Both the position numbers and the translations under genes were made by a program. Below, piece after piece: positions 44,908 to 56,849 of a stretch of DNA of 64,000 nucleotides (its first letter is position 1; each line of letters begins with the position of its first letter). The stretch covers positions 1,426,001 to 1,490,000 of the forward strand of contig CM035311.1 of the NCBI GenBank assembly GCA_002900995.3. The letters are read 5' to 3'. The stretch is from Ganoderma boninense (lineage: Eukaryota > Basidiomycota > Agaricomycetes > Polyporales > Polyporaceae). The notes under the pieces are model-generated. The model had not been told where the DNA came from, did no database searches, and was given only the letters and a program-made list of their open reading frames with translations.

Positions 44908-47426
44908 ATGCCCCCGCGCAAGAAAGCGAAGACTACCAACTTCGATGCGGATGACACTCCATCTTCCGACGGTGCAGTTTCGAAGGCCGCACCCAACCAT
45001 GGAAGCAACGGTGGCGCACGCCCTCGATCTCAGAAAGGCTGCTTGTAAAGTGTCCAGGAGCTTCCCCTGGATGTCTCACTCCAGGTCAGTTGTGTTGTGC
45101 GCACTCCCTGCCGTGTGGAGCGATCGATATCTGACTCCGAGAGGTCCTCATGGCATAGATATTTGGTCTTCTGCATCCAAAGGACCTACTGAAATTCGCT
45201 AGGACGTCGAAGGCATTCCGTTCATTCTTTCTCACTCGCGCCAACAGTATTTCCATATGGAAGTCATCGCTAAGCAGCGTTAAAGAGCTCCCCAAGAAGC
45301 CTCAGTGCCTCAGCGAACCAGCGTATGCTCATCTACTGTTTAATTCGTTCTGCCAGGTCCGTGCACTTGTGTGTGGTGTGGCGCCACATGTCCAGAAAGA
45401 CTGACACTCTTGGCAGAGATGTGGGAAGTCTGGGATACAAAAGCCCATATGGGTATGGTTGGCACGGTACTGCCCCGGCTGCGTTGAAGGCGTGTGAGCG
45501 GCTTTGTCGTTCAGCATGTCGCCTCGCGCAGTGTTTGACCTCACACGCTGATTGTCAGGTCCTATCCTACTGCTTGGCTGTATCATTTCAGCTTCAATGT
45601 TCAACAAGACCTATTCAATCTTCATCGAACGTAAGTCAATGAAACCTCTGCGGCGGCTGAGGTGGCTGTTAAGTGTGGTGCAGCACTGGCCGGAATAGCC
45701 GTAACCGTATCCACAAACCTCAGGCAGAACATTTTGCTCAAGAATGGGCAATCAGTGGAACAGACGAAGGGCGGCGTAATGCACTTGTTGAGAGACAACG
45801 CCTCGCTGTGAGAGATCGGGCAAAGGCGAGTTCCCAATGCATAGGACTAGATGACTGCGAATTCACATATGGATTGTTGTAGTTAGCACAACGGTTTGAA
45901 GCATGGTATGCAAGACAACAGAAGCATCGCTCAGCTGAGCTTGAAGACATTCGAGAACAACGATTTCGGGAGTAAGCGCGATTTAATAGTGGGCCATCTT
46001 CCATGTACTCACTAATCCCTCGTCTTCCAGTATCCTTGAACGCCTTGGCAGCAAGGACTCGGAGTGGGTTTCAGAGCTGGCATACTTCGGAAGTGCCTAT
46101 GTGGAGTCTTGCATTAGAGACGTTCCATTTGTCCGACAAGCAATCCGGATAACTGACCGAGGTATGGCTCCACTTAAGGCTGCTTTGACAGTATGTTAAT
46201 GATGCAACTGTCACAGGATGGCCCAAGGTCCTCATCGCTTTGAAAGTAACAATGGAATACCTTCGCAAACGACGTCTCGAAGAGGAGCGAGAGGCGCAAA
46301 TCAAGGACCGGCTATACGTGCTCAAAGAGTCCATCCTTGATCACTACGTTCAGCTCCCGAAGACGGCGTCCATGGACTGCAGACCCACTGTGCAAAACCT
46401 ATTAGGCGAGAAGGAATGCTTCGATCTCGTCATGGCTGCGACGGACCGGGAAGTGACACCCAGTGACTTTTCCCAAGTTCTTCCCGAAGTGTGCCCCCGA
46501 TGGGAGGCCCGATGTGCTGATGAGCTCCGCACTGTGGTAAGGACCCATGTGCCTTCAATCCCGGACGACGTCGACCCTCTCTGTCTCGCCGTCGCAGCCT
46601 TTGACTGTGGTGGGATGCCGGATTCAGGGCAAACGTGTTCCGCGTGGGCCGCACACCGCTATCCCAGCATCATGGCACACGCGTGCCATTGCAGATACCC
46701 CCGAGAGGAGTTCGACATTGGTCGCATTGCATGGGAGATCATGCATTCTAATGGCGAAAAGAAATATCGATGTCCGTCGCGTATGAAGGTCTATTCTTAT
46801 TTGGTCGGTCGCCCCTACAGCATTGTACGAAAGCGCTACATCGTTTCGGGTCTGGGCCTGGACCCCACTCGGGCGACGCACGAAGATATCAAGGACGCCT
46901 GGTTACGGTGCCGCATCTGCTCTCCCTCGAGTCGGGAAGTGTTCACGTGGGAGACAGCGGTGCGTCCTTCCGTCCCACGTCAATTTGGGGTTTGAGCACC
47001 GTGACATTTTGGAATTTACGGATATTTCTTCTGTGTGCAGTTCCTCCACAGCAGGCGTGTGGCACACGGTGTAGAGCGTGACATCTGGAAAAAGGCAAGC
47101 GAGGAGGACATGGTGGCCATACGGCAGCTCAGAGAGAAGGGGATTCCACCGCCGCGGGACAAGCTTAAGATGCGCTGGGGCTGCACGCTCTGCCGAGACT
47201 GGGATTCTATGTGTTGAGGCTCACTTGAAGGAGGAGTAAGGGGTCAATGTCCCATTAAGTTCAACGGACCTTGCGCTAACTGGTGTCCATTGTTAGGCAT
47301 AACAAGGAAGACTGGGATAAGTGCATCGAGGACGGCACCCTGTACCTGCACTACAGCCAGCCCTTCCCTTCCACCTATCCAGTGGTCCTTCCCGAGCCCA
47401 ACGGGTCTAAAACTACGAGGATATGA
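44908..47426 (+). pseudogene. F-box/zinc-finger family copy G, premature stop and frameshift
   Basis: All ten family exons are present: 44908-45084, 45159-45356, 45417-45493, 45559-45630, 45684-45807, 45883-45971, 46031-46161, 46217-46959, 47041-47235 and 47297-47426. Exon 1 contains an in-frame TAA at 45046 where copy E has GAG (GCLE versus GCL-stop), right before the F-box. Exon 9 is 195 nt, one more than the phase allows; after CTLCRDWDSM the frame runs into TGA at 47216, cutting the last finger (HLKEEH lies in another frame). The rest, including IFGLLHPKDLLKFARTSKAF, CQRC...CPGC, HYVQLPKTASMDCRP and GLDPTRATHEDIKD, is open, so inactivation looks recent. A downstream start could still yield a partial protein. 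Confidence 0.75.
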
Positions 47427-50400
47427 TGTGTAAGTGTAGTCTACATGGATGAAACGGACGGGAGGACAGCAAGAAGCGACTATGTGGGCTTGCTCGAGCG
47501 GTGCCGTGCCGCGGCGGACTCCTGTAGTACTTGTACTTGTCCTAGATCACGAGAGCGCAGCCCAAGAGTCGATGCCAGGACGATGAGTAGTAGTGTATGA
47601 AGTAGCACCCAGGGTTTCTAGAGAATTCATGCGAGGTTGTTCGGCGGATGTGGGATCTGGCAGACGTTGTGTCAGCGAAACAGACGAGCACAGGCGCTCG
47701 GAGGCATGTCAGTGCTGAGGCGCTTGGTACCGGGCCGACGACGATAGCCGGGACCCGACAGATGACGCAACCACTCCTTGGTGCAGAGCCACTGTCACGG
47801 TCCTGTATTCTCTGCCTTGTTCAAGCTCGTCCCACCACCCTGGCTATGAAGCCTCCTCTGTGCCATTGTCGAACGACACCCCCACCGAATCCATCAAGTG
47901 CCCACCGCGATCCCGTCTCGTATGCTCCCGGACAAGGTTTGATCTTCACCTGGCCTTAGTGTGGGCACCGTCGGCCCCCGAGCGCCGTCGGGTGAGCAAT
48001 TTCTCGGACCGTGGCACCATGGCAATCTCAACGACTGCGTCGCGCCCGACGAGTGCGACAAGCGGTCGGCGTATGTACGTACCCGTTTCCTGTGCCTTGA
48101 CGGCGGCGGGGCATAAGTACGGCAGAATCATGATTGACGTATCCCGTATCCCGCAGAGATCTGCATGGTCCCCGGTCCCTGTCCGCCGCTCGCGTCTCCT
48201 GCAGATCCGGGCACGGAACATTGACTGTGTTGTGCGGTAGGGCCTCGGGGCCTCTGCCTCTCCGTCCTCGACGGCTATCACCCAGGCCGCTCCCATTGCG
48301 CCCGAGGACATACACGGCATTCAGTCCACCTCCAAGCACATACGTACATACACGCCCTGGCCTATCGGCTCGACAAGCCTTCCGTGCCTTGCGGCATGTG
48401 AATTGTCACGATCTCTGCTCGGGCCCCCCATGCCTCACAATCTCTTGGCACTAGGACTGGCAAGGGCCATCGAGTGCGATGGCCGCTGGCCCCGCCACTC
48501 GCGACTTTCGATCACCGGGAGGTTGTAGGTCCATATATGCGTGGCGTGTCCAATGCCAACTCTCCGTTCTGGCGGTCTGGCAGACGCACCGACGACGGGG
48601 AGAACGATCTAGACGGGTGATCGTACAGAGTCCGAGGGCGGTGCGCCAAGCGGCTATACATTACAAATGACTGCACCCCTCCGGACAGGATCCTCAATCT
48701 CTGGCCCGTCAGGTACTGTATTGCGTCCACGTTACGAGAGGTGTGTGTACTGATTGCGACGTTCGCCCTGAATTGCGGCGGGCGGTTAGACGATGCATAC
48801 ACCGTTCCTTCGGCCCATCGACGCATGCCAAGTGCGAGGATCGCAGCAGCTTCGAGGACCCAAGCGGGCTGCAAGCATGCACCACTACAGCCGTATTCGG
48901 AAAGGATCCGAGCACGGTCGCAGATCCGCAGCGTCCGCATCGCTGCCGGCTGAACGCCCTCCACAACGGCCGTGGTTAACACCCTTCCCGGGGCCCCATT
49001 CATCCGTCGATCCACCCGATTGCCCTTCTCACGCCGGATCTGATCTTGGGTCGCCCAGGCACGACCTGATATCCACCTTCCGCATCTCGCACGTCCGATG
49101 AATCCATCCACTGGGCAGGAGCTGCCGCACCCGCTCGGAGCGCGAGCCTTCGCCGGATGCACGCCACAACGCCAATAGCGTCCTGTGCAAGGATCCACCC
49201 CCTCCTCACGCGCCCCATCCATCTTCCGCTGCCCGATCTTCTGCCGTTCCCGTTTCCGTTCCTGTTCTCCGCCGCCGTTCCCTTCCAAGCGGCGTTCACG
49301 CCTGAGTGCGCGGCGCGGGACTGGAACTGCCTGCGGCGTTTGGCTGCCCCCGGCCGCTATAACTGGCTCAGGCTTTAAGCCTCAGGGCCAGGTACGCCCG
49401 ACCCCGCGGCCCCCTCCCCCCTTCACCAGGCAGAGCGGGTGCACAACCAGTACGCATACAGACAGGCGAGGCAGATCGCCGCGATGCCTATGTGTCCAGG
49501 TGGGTCCGAGTCCTGCGCCGCCAGGCAACTGCATCGACACGATACAATCTCCGTGCCGTCCGGAGCGATGAGTCAACCCGCACCTTGCGAGAGGGCCCCA
49601 CACACGCTGCCGGCGGGGAGGCAGGAGCTGCTGTGCACTGGCAATTCATCCTAGATCCAAGATTCGTCCCGACTGCTGCTGTGGATCGCCCGGTGGAGAG
49701 GCCACTCGGACGCAGACGCGGACTCGGAGGGTCTCCATTCCGCCCTCGAGCTCGATCGGCGGCCCCCGCTCCCACTCTCATCCGCCCCGGCGCGCCTGGC
49801 GCCGGATGAAGGGGCCTGTGACAGACGCGTGACGACACGCGTCAGTGACAGGCTCCAGTGTTCCCCCGCGCCAGGTTCAGAAGTCCAGTTGCAGTTACAG
49901 GGTCCGTGCGGGGAGAGGGGGTGGGGGAGGGGGGGACATTGAATTCGCAGAGCGGGGTTCTGCCGCCGAAACTCCCTCGCCATGCCGGGGAATTGAATTT
50001 CGTTGTAAATTAATTGACCGGGCTCTCAGCCGGCTACCTAATACCCACGCGGGCGTCGCGGGGGGATTGGACGCGCCACATTCAGTTCTCGGCCATCCGG
50101 ACCTTGAGGGGGTCGAAGTGGGGGAAGGGCCGGGCGAGAAGAGAGAAGTAAGAAGCCCACGGAGGGGACGGCGTCGCATGGGACACGGCTGTCCCGTTTC
50201 GGGCATGGGGGCTTACACGCTACGCTACTGCACAGGGTCTGCGCGCGTACAGGCGCGGCGGGGGCATAGATACAGCAAGAAGCATACGGCAAACAAGCAC
50301 GCACGTCGCACAAGGGTCCGTCCGATGCCCTCTTCCAAGAAAGAACCCGCTCGTTCGCCAGGACAGCACCGCACAACGCCCGTCCATGGGGCGTGCACCG

Positions 50401-50521
50401 TCCCGCTTCTGAAATTTCTTCCATGTTTTTGCTTCTTTTCCGCCGTCCATTTGTCCGCGCAGGGGGAGGGGGGTATGCTGCACATTGAGGTGGTGGTGGA
50501 TGTGGTGGTGTGTAGGTTGGT
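47427..50521. other. Gene-poor spacer
   Basis: I find no supported gene in this 3.1 kb. Several frames of 100-260 codons exist (for example the minus-strand frame at 48512-49288 and plus-strand frames at 49185-50576), but they overlap each other, lack domains and splice partners, and follow from GC-rich, stop-poor sequence. A G-rich stretch with GGGGG and GGGGGG runs lies at about 49907-49937. Confidence 0.45.
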
Positions 50522-52820
50522 TCAGTTGGGTATGCGGATAACGTCGCCCTCGAAGACGAACGTCCCCCTTTCGTGAAGCACGGTCATCATCTTCGTCAAC
50601 TCCGCCGTGTCAAAGTCCTCGTGCTTGTCTGGGGGCATCGCCGCGTTCAGGTACGTAACCAGCGCGGCGATCGTCAGCTCGTCCGACCGTGCGTACGTGA
50701 TCCTGAACAGGTGCCGTATAGAACGCGAGGCGAAGTCGAGTCTATGCACACGGGCACGGACGGTGTCAGTCAGGCGGGGAGAGGCAACACCCTCCCAAAC
50801 GCAGAATCAACGAACAGAACGCCGATTACTCACCTCCCCGCGGGCGAATCCAGCTCCGCGAGCCGCGGCGGCAGTACCATGTCTATGTCCATGTAATCCC
50901 ACATCGCGTCATCGTCTTCGCTGGAAGCCACGGAGCCTGCGCGGCCGGGCCGCGGGGCCTCTTCGAGCTGCCGTAACCGCGCGGCGGCAGCGTCGGCCTT
51001 GGCCTGCGCCTTCGCACGTCGCCGCTCCGTCTTCTGCCGTGCGCGGTCCGCGCTCTCGCCGTCGTCGTCGCCGTCCTCCGTGCCCGAGTACGCGCTCGAG
51101 TCACTGACGTCGAGCTCGTCGACAAGCGCGGCATCCCGTGTCGCACGGAGCTCCGCAATTTCTGCCTCCCTGTCCGAGATTTTTTGGCTGCCCGAGAACA
51201 CGTCCGTGAGAATGATAGACAATGCATATGAAGCCAAGGGGCGTGACTCACTGTCTCATGAGACACTTGGCCCGATGCTGGAGCCACGGGTAGGCACAGT
51301 ACGTGCTGTCCTGGCGCAGCTGGACCCATTTCTGGCACATCTTGCAGAACACACGGTTCGGTTCAACCTCGCCGAGCAGGGCGTCGGCACGAAGCGCTGC
51401 TGCACGCTGGTCGGCGTTCCGTCGGCGGGACTCCTGGGTGCCGGCATAGTTGTTCGGGGTGTAGTCTTTGAACGCCGTCGTGAAGGTCCCCGCCGCCGTC
51501 GGGGACGCATTTGGTCCCTTCCCGGAGTGCGACAGCGACTGCGCCACCGCCGTCCTGGCGGAAGCGGATGGTGGCGGGAGCGAGGACGACGACGCCAGGG
51601 CCAGGAGGTGCTTTGAAGGCGGCGGCACGTTTGCAATGTTAAATCTGGGAAGCATGTCAGTCCGGCAAGCCCGACGAGATGGTGCACGCCACGGGTACGC
51701 ACCTGGATGTGGACGCCCCTGGGCTCGAGGCGGACTGGGGTTGGCACGTATCACGATGCTGTTTCCATGTCTTGATGGCGGTGGCATTGTCATCCGTCAG
51801 GATCGGGATCCATTTCTCGCAAGAGCGACACTGTACCCGCGAGCTATCAAACCGCTTCACGTTAGGATCCGCCGAAAACGCAGCGCTGCGGTCGTCGACT
51901 GGATGGCTGCTCTTCGCGCTGCAGCAGCACACGACAAATGTGTCAACATTACCGCATGACACATGCGAACCGCTGCACTCACGACACGACACGGGGGGGT
52001 GGATGGTGGGACAGGGAGACACTCACACTCGTTTTGCGAGACAGCTCTTGCGGTGCGCGTCCCAGGGGATGGAACAGTAGGTCGAGTTGGGGCGGAGGCG
52101 GATCCACTTGTCGCACGACGCACAGAGGACGCGGTACGCCTCGAACTTGGCGACGTACGGGTCGGACCGGAGGTAGTCGATACGCTCCTCCTCCGTGCGC
52201 TTAGCGCGACGTCGCTTGGCCTGCGGCTGGTGGTGGTGTAAGACCTCCGCCGCCGTGCTCGGCGCCTCCGCAGCGAGCTGGTCGACGGCGCTCGCAGGCC
52301 CATTCTGGCTGCAGCGCCGACGGCGGAAAGAGGGAGCGTAAGATATATCATTCGGCGTGGCGTAAAACAAGATGGGGAAGGGGGAAGGGGTGGAGACATA
52401 CCAAGAATTACGGTGGGCCTCCCAGTGCTTGACGGTGAAGCCGCCGGCGTCGTCCTTGATGGAGATGCCCTCGCCACAGGTCTCGCAGAGGACGCGTCCG
52501 GAGCCGTACTCGTCGGTGGGGGATGTGGGGGTCGTGGCCTGTGTGCCGGCGTCAGTCTCGGACTGGGAGTTAGCGCGTTCGGGCTCCCTGGGGCGCGTGG
52601 GGGAGTGTGGGGGTGGTTCCTTGCGCTTCTGTGGGATACTGGCCGATCTGTGAGCGCGATGCGATCGCGAGCATGGAAAAGGGAAGAGGCGACGGACCTC
52701 GCGGCTGACGCCATGAGAGATGCAATAGACGCGTTGGGCTTGGTTCTGCAGAGGGGTTGTGGCGCGTGAGCGGGGGTGGGGTGCGTGCGTGCGGGGGGGC
52801 GGGACTGACTCTACCTGCAT
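50522..52820 (-). CDS. Protein with four CxxC...WxxHxxxC zinc modules (hypothetical)
   Basis: Six exons on the minus strand: 52820-52402, 52308-52027, 51918-51703, 51644-51252, 51187-50834 and 50741-50522, giving about 627 aa. Four repeats follow the pattern C-x2-C-x(16-17)-W-x2-H-x3-C: CETCGEGISIK...WEAHRNSC, CASCDKWIRLR...WDAHRKSC, CRSCEKWIPIL...WKQHRDTC and CKMCQKWVQLR...WLQHRAKC. Modules 1 to 4 lie on exons 1-2, 2, 3 and 4; the last Cys of module 1 is created by splicing (TG|C). Linkers are Pro/Ser-rich. An acidic and a coiled, Arg/Lys/Ala-rich segment precede a conserved-looking C-terminal domain (HLFRITYARSDELTIAAL, YLNAAMPPDKHEDFDTAE). A zinc-binding nuclear or regulatory protein is inferred; I know no function. 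The start is the least certain part: 52820 is the first in-frame ATG before the Pro-rich region. Confidence 0.72.
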
Positions 52821-54724
52821 TGCATGCCTATGGACGGGGCTGGCGTGTGCGGGCTGGGAGGGCGTCGGGGGTGTGCGGGGGGCGCGGGGGAGGCTCTGGG
52901 GGAGGGGGGGATTGACGTGGAATCGAGTCTGGGCGATATAAAGATGGGCTGAGGAAAGAAGCGAAAACATTGAATTCAGAATGGTCGAAATTCCATCGAA
53001 AACAAACAAAAAACATTCCCAGGCGCGAAATTGAAATCTGCCCAAAAGCAGGCGTCCGGGATCCTGATCGGGACTCGCTCATGAATCGTATCCATGTGCC
53101 GTTACACATCGCCCACCCGCCCGCCCGCCCGGCCCCGGTGCTGGCCAGCTGCGAGGGGCCAGTACTAGTTGTCGAGCCCCGGGCCCGGAGCACATGAGGT
53201 GCGAATATTGGGATAAATGGGCCGGCAACGGAGGGCAAATTGAAGGAAGAAAGCGAAGCGGGTGTGACTGTAACAAACAGTGATGGGCGTCTACATAATT
53301 GATCGAAAGTGTCGGTGGGATGGAGAGGCGCCGGCGTGTGTTGTTTGCGCTCAAGATGGTCACATTGTATGTTGTCTCTGGAAAACGCTGCCAGGCGCCC
53401 CGTCCGTGTCCCTCGTCGTCTCAGTCTCAGTCTGCGTCCCCGCCAGCCTCCGCCAGCCCCAGTCGCCGTCGACCGGCCTGCGCCGCCCACGCTGCAGCGT
53501 GCCCTCTCTTCCCGTCCGTGCAGACATCGACGCCCGCCTTCCTCTCCTCGCACGGGGCCCACATACCCCTTCTGGCCTGCTTCTACCAAACACACCCCGG
53601 CCTTCTTGCCTCCTCTCCCCGGTCGGCCCAGGCGTATGACTTCGCTTCGCGCCATCGACTCCCAGGGCGGGCCACCATCATGGCAATGTCACTCCCGCGA
53701 TGCGGCCCTCTCTCCCCCGATCCAGCAGCCCGCCAGCCATTCCCCGCTCCCCCGTGCACTGCAGCGCCGCCGCGTTCGCGACGAGCTCGCTTGCGGGGGC
53801 CCTTGTGCTGCTTTTGTGCGCCGTGTCGCGGATGCAAATTTTCCGGAACACAGCAGCCCGTGCACGTCCCATTCCAGATCGCACATGCATGTTCCATGGC
53901 CAGCTGCCGCCCGGGTTCTCAAATCGCGTCGCCCGGACCCGCCCTCTCCCGCGAGATCGAAAGTCTGAGTCCCAGACGGGCACGGGCGCATCTCCAACTC
54001 CGCGCAAGCCACGTTCCACCTCGTCGCCAGGCCCCGCTGCCGTATGCATCCCTAGCTTCATATCAGACCGCCGGTGGTGGCGCACGCGTGGGGGGCCATT
54101 GGTAAGTCGCGCGCCTTGGAACGCGAAGCTGCGGGTAACCTGGTCGTTCTATCGGGCGAGTGCGGCCCAGGGCTCGTGTCCCCACTTGCGCTTGTCAGTT
54201 CATCCAAACGCAAACCCTACCGGCGCCCCACTAACGGCGACGAGCCACGCCACGACGACGAACGACAGCGGGTGCTTGCGCGGCAAGTTACCAAGTGCTG
54301 ACAGCTCTCGATGGCCGTCCGAGAGCAGACGTCCATGTCCGCACGCTTCTTGCAGTTGCGTTACGGTGCTGCATACTTATCGAATGATCATCGCATCAAA
54401 TCATTTTCTGCGCGGCTGCTGTCCCTTAGCCTCCTTCCTAATAGTGTAGCCTCCCGTCACGCTTGCGGACGCCAATCGCGGGGCAATGACTTATATCCGA
54501 TCGCAGACGCACCAGAAAACAGCGGGGCCATGATATATGTCTAAGCTTCATTTCCACGTCGCGCGCGCGTGCCCGAACAGAAGGCGGGCAAAATGACGGA
54601 TTGCCATACGCGGCCGATAAGAGAAGTGCGCCGTCGAGCGGATGACAGATGCATCCCTGCACGAGAAGCGCACGGCCGCAGTCTTCTGTCGACTGTCCGA
54701 CCACCGAGTATCGTACACGTAAAC
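52821..54724. other. GC-rich spacer without supported gene
   Basis: Frames of up to 268 codons occur on both strands (for example plus 53299-54105 and minus 52828-53655) but overlap one another, are rich in Pro, Arg and Ala, and carry no domain. G-runs occur at about 52788-52802 and 52870-52915. This is probably the promoter side of the zinc-module gene plus the downstream region of the GLTP gene. Confidence 0.45.
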
Positions 54725-56075
54725 CTACACCGTCCCGTAGTGCCCCTCGGAAAGGAACGCCTTCAGACGGAGCACCAGCCCACCCAAACTCGACAGCCAT
54801 CGCCTGAGTTCATTGTCGAACTTCTCGTGGGAGCCCCCCTGCTCCAGCCTGGCATAGAAGTCCTGCCGGTTGGGCACCGCCCTGATTGCGACCTGTCGAC
54901 CGTGTCCGTCCCCGCACGCGACAGTGACATCGACATGGACGTCCGCCAGTCGAACCACCCGTGTTGGAACGGAGATGGTCCCCGTTGGTGCGATATTGGT
55001 AGTGTTAGGCAAACGCGTTGTCAGTCCCCAGCTCTCGGTGCAGATGAGACGCAGAAGACCGCAACGGCGACTTACAGCGACGAGCCCCCGGATGATAAAC
55101 GTGTGATGGTGCTTGAGGATCACGTCGTACGAGCGCCGGAAGCAGATGTGCAGCTCGGCGTTCTGGTCGTCCTGCATGTTCTGCACGACGTTCATGTGTG
55201 ACCGCGGCGGGTGCGGGCGGGGACGCAGAGCGAACCCCCGGGAATAGCATTAAGGTGTACCGTATCAGCGTGCGTTCGCAGAGCGCGTTCCATGCAGCCC
55301 AAGGAAGTCGATCTGGGACCGAACCCACTCACACGGAGCGCTTCGCACGTGAACCATAGGCCGCTTCAAGTCGGGCGCACAGGGGCGTGCGTGGTGGCAG
55401 GTGGGCAGGGTCCTGACGTTTGTGTGAGGCGGTTACGAGAGCGTAGGGACGCGTACCGGACCAGGCGGACGAGGCAGGCTGTCCCGTGGCGCGCCCCGCC
55501 ACCAGCGCATTCATTGACGACGAGCTTCTCGAGCGTACCAGATTGGGCAGGAGCGGCGTCGAAACGCTGGCGGACGCCCTGGGAGCGCAGAAAGGGTCAT
55601 TTAAGCTAACTTTAAGGAGAGAGAGAGGAGAGCCGCGGCCGGGGCCAGGAACATACGGCTATGTTGGTGCGGAGGTCGTTCTGGACAAATGCGAATACGC
55701 CGCCCCCAAGGAGGTCTTCGATTTTTGGGAAGACGTAAAAAAAGCTTGTCAGAGAGCGCGTTCGTCCGTCCGTTCAAGTTGGACGGGTTCTGTCTGGGAA
55801 ACCGGCGCCTCACCGAACATGTTCACAAAGTCCGTTGAAGCGAGAAGGAAGGTGGCGGTGTCGACCCCGTCGCCGGTGATCGGTACGTCGGCAAAGGACT
55901 AGAGATGGGCGGGTCAGCATATGTGGTCGACGTGGACATGGATGTCAGGAACGCGCAGGTGACGCTGGTCAGGCAAGCTACAGGAGCCGACGCGACAGTC
56001 TGCCTATGTCTGACGAGCGGGACGCGGGGATAGGGAGGGGTTCTTCACCTTCGCGGTCTCGAAATACGGCACCAT
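54725..56075 (-). CDS. Glycolipid-transfer protein domain protein (GLTP family)
   Basis: Seven exons on the minus strand: 56075-56049, 55898-55814, 55715-55657, 55578-55457, 55363-55333, 55180-55076 and 54892-54725, giving 198 aa. This is the single-domain length usual for GLTP/HET-C2 proteins, which shuttle glycosphingolipids between membranes in the cytosol. It starts MVPYFETAKSFADVPITGDG. The headgroup site shows as FAFVQNDLRTNIAGVR (Asp and Asn kept, Lys replaced by Arg) and the conserved His as YDVILKHHHTF. The end is VPNRQDFYARL. The helix that normally reads LLWLKRGL is LVRLVRGL, so the Trp that stacks on the sugar is Arg, which may change the ligand. The short first exon is supported by family similarity only. 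CK2 alpha starts 775 bp away on the other strand. Confidence 0.8.
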
Positions 56076-56849
56076 GTCAACGGCGGTGAGAGGAGGAGAG
56101 AGGATGGGGCCTCAGGCGGCCTGGAGGGAGGGAAGACGAGTGAGCATAGCTGCGGTGCGTGGAGGAGGGCTCGCGAACGCAGGGAAGCGGGGAGGATGGG
56201 GCCAGGCAGGCTCGTCACACCCCAGCGAAGTGTCCTGCCGCAGTGGAGGACAACCAAGATGGTTCGGCAGTGGCCGACAGCTCCCATCGCGCAGATCGAT
56301 ATCTCGTCAACCCCGATTAGCCCTGGCGGCGCAGTGGTGGAATGTATACTGACCGCGCTACCCGCCGCAGGATATGTCGTCGGGGCGGGGACTACGCAGG
56401 ACGGGTATGTTTCGAGATCTGGCGGCGGCGGAGGGGTTGTCGGAATTTGTCTGAGAGTTCGAAGGAGGGGCTGGTACTCACGCAGAAAACAGAAAAAAGC
56501 GAAACATGCGGCATCCCACCCAAACGCCGCGCTGATGGGGGACAAATCGGGCGCCCGTGACCGAGCACGCATAACGTTGTCCGTCACTCCCCAAACGAGA
56601 CCCCGGCGAGGATCCGGCGAAATGCCGGCCGACGTGGCCGTGTCCAGCCCGGGCGCCGAGAGGCGGGAGTGGAGTAGGCGCCGGGGAGTAGACGCCAGCA
56701 GGCTGGAGAGGGATGGAGATGAGAGAGCCGTCGATCCTGTGGTCGACCACGATGCCTGCGTGTTGAGCGGTGGCGGCGGCTGTGGCATCTCTCTCTTCAT
56801 CTCCTACGTCCTTCTAGTCTCGTTCCCCCGCTCGACCCCCGAGGTGAGG

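Noticed and set aside
48512..49288. 258-codon minus-strand frame in the gene-poor spacer
   Set aside because: Arg/Gly-rich translation without domain, overlapping several equally open frames.
53299..54105. 268-codon plus-strand frame in a GC-rich region
   Set aside because: Its Pro/Ser/Arg-rich translation and competing frames suggest stop-poor GC-rich DNA rather than a gene.
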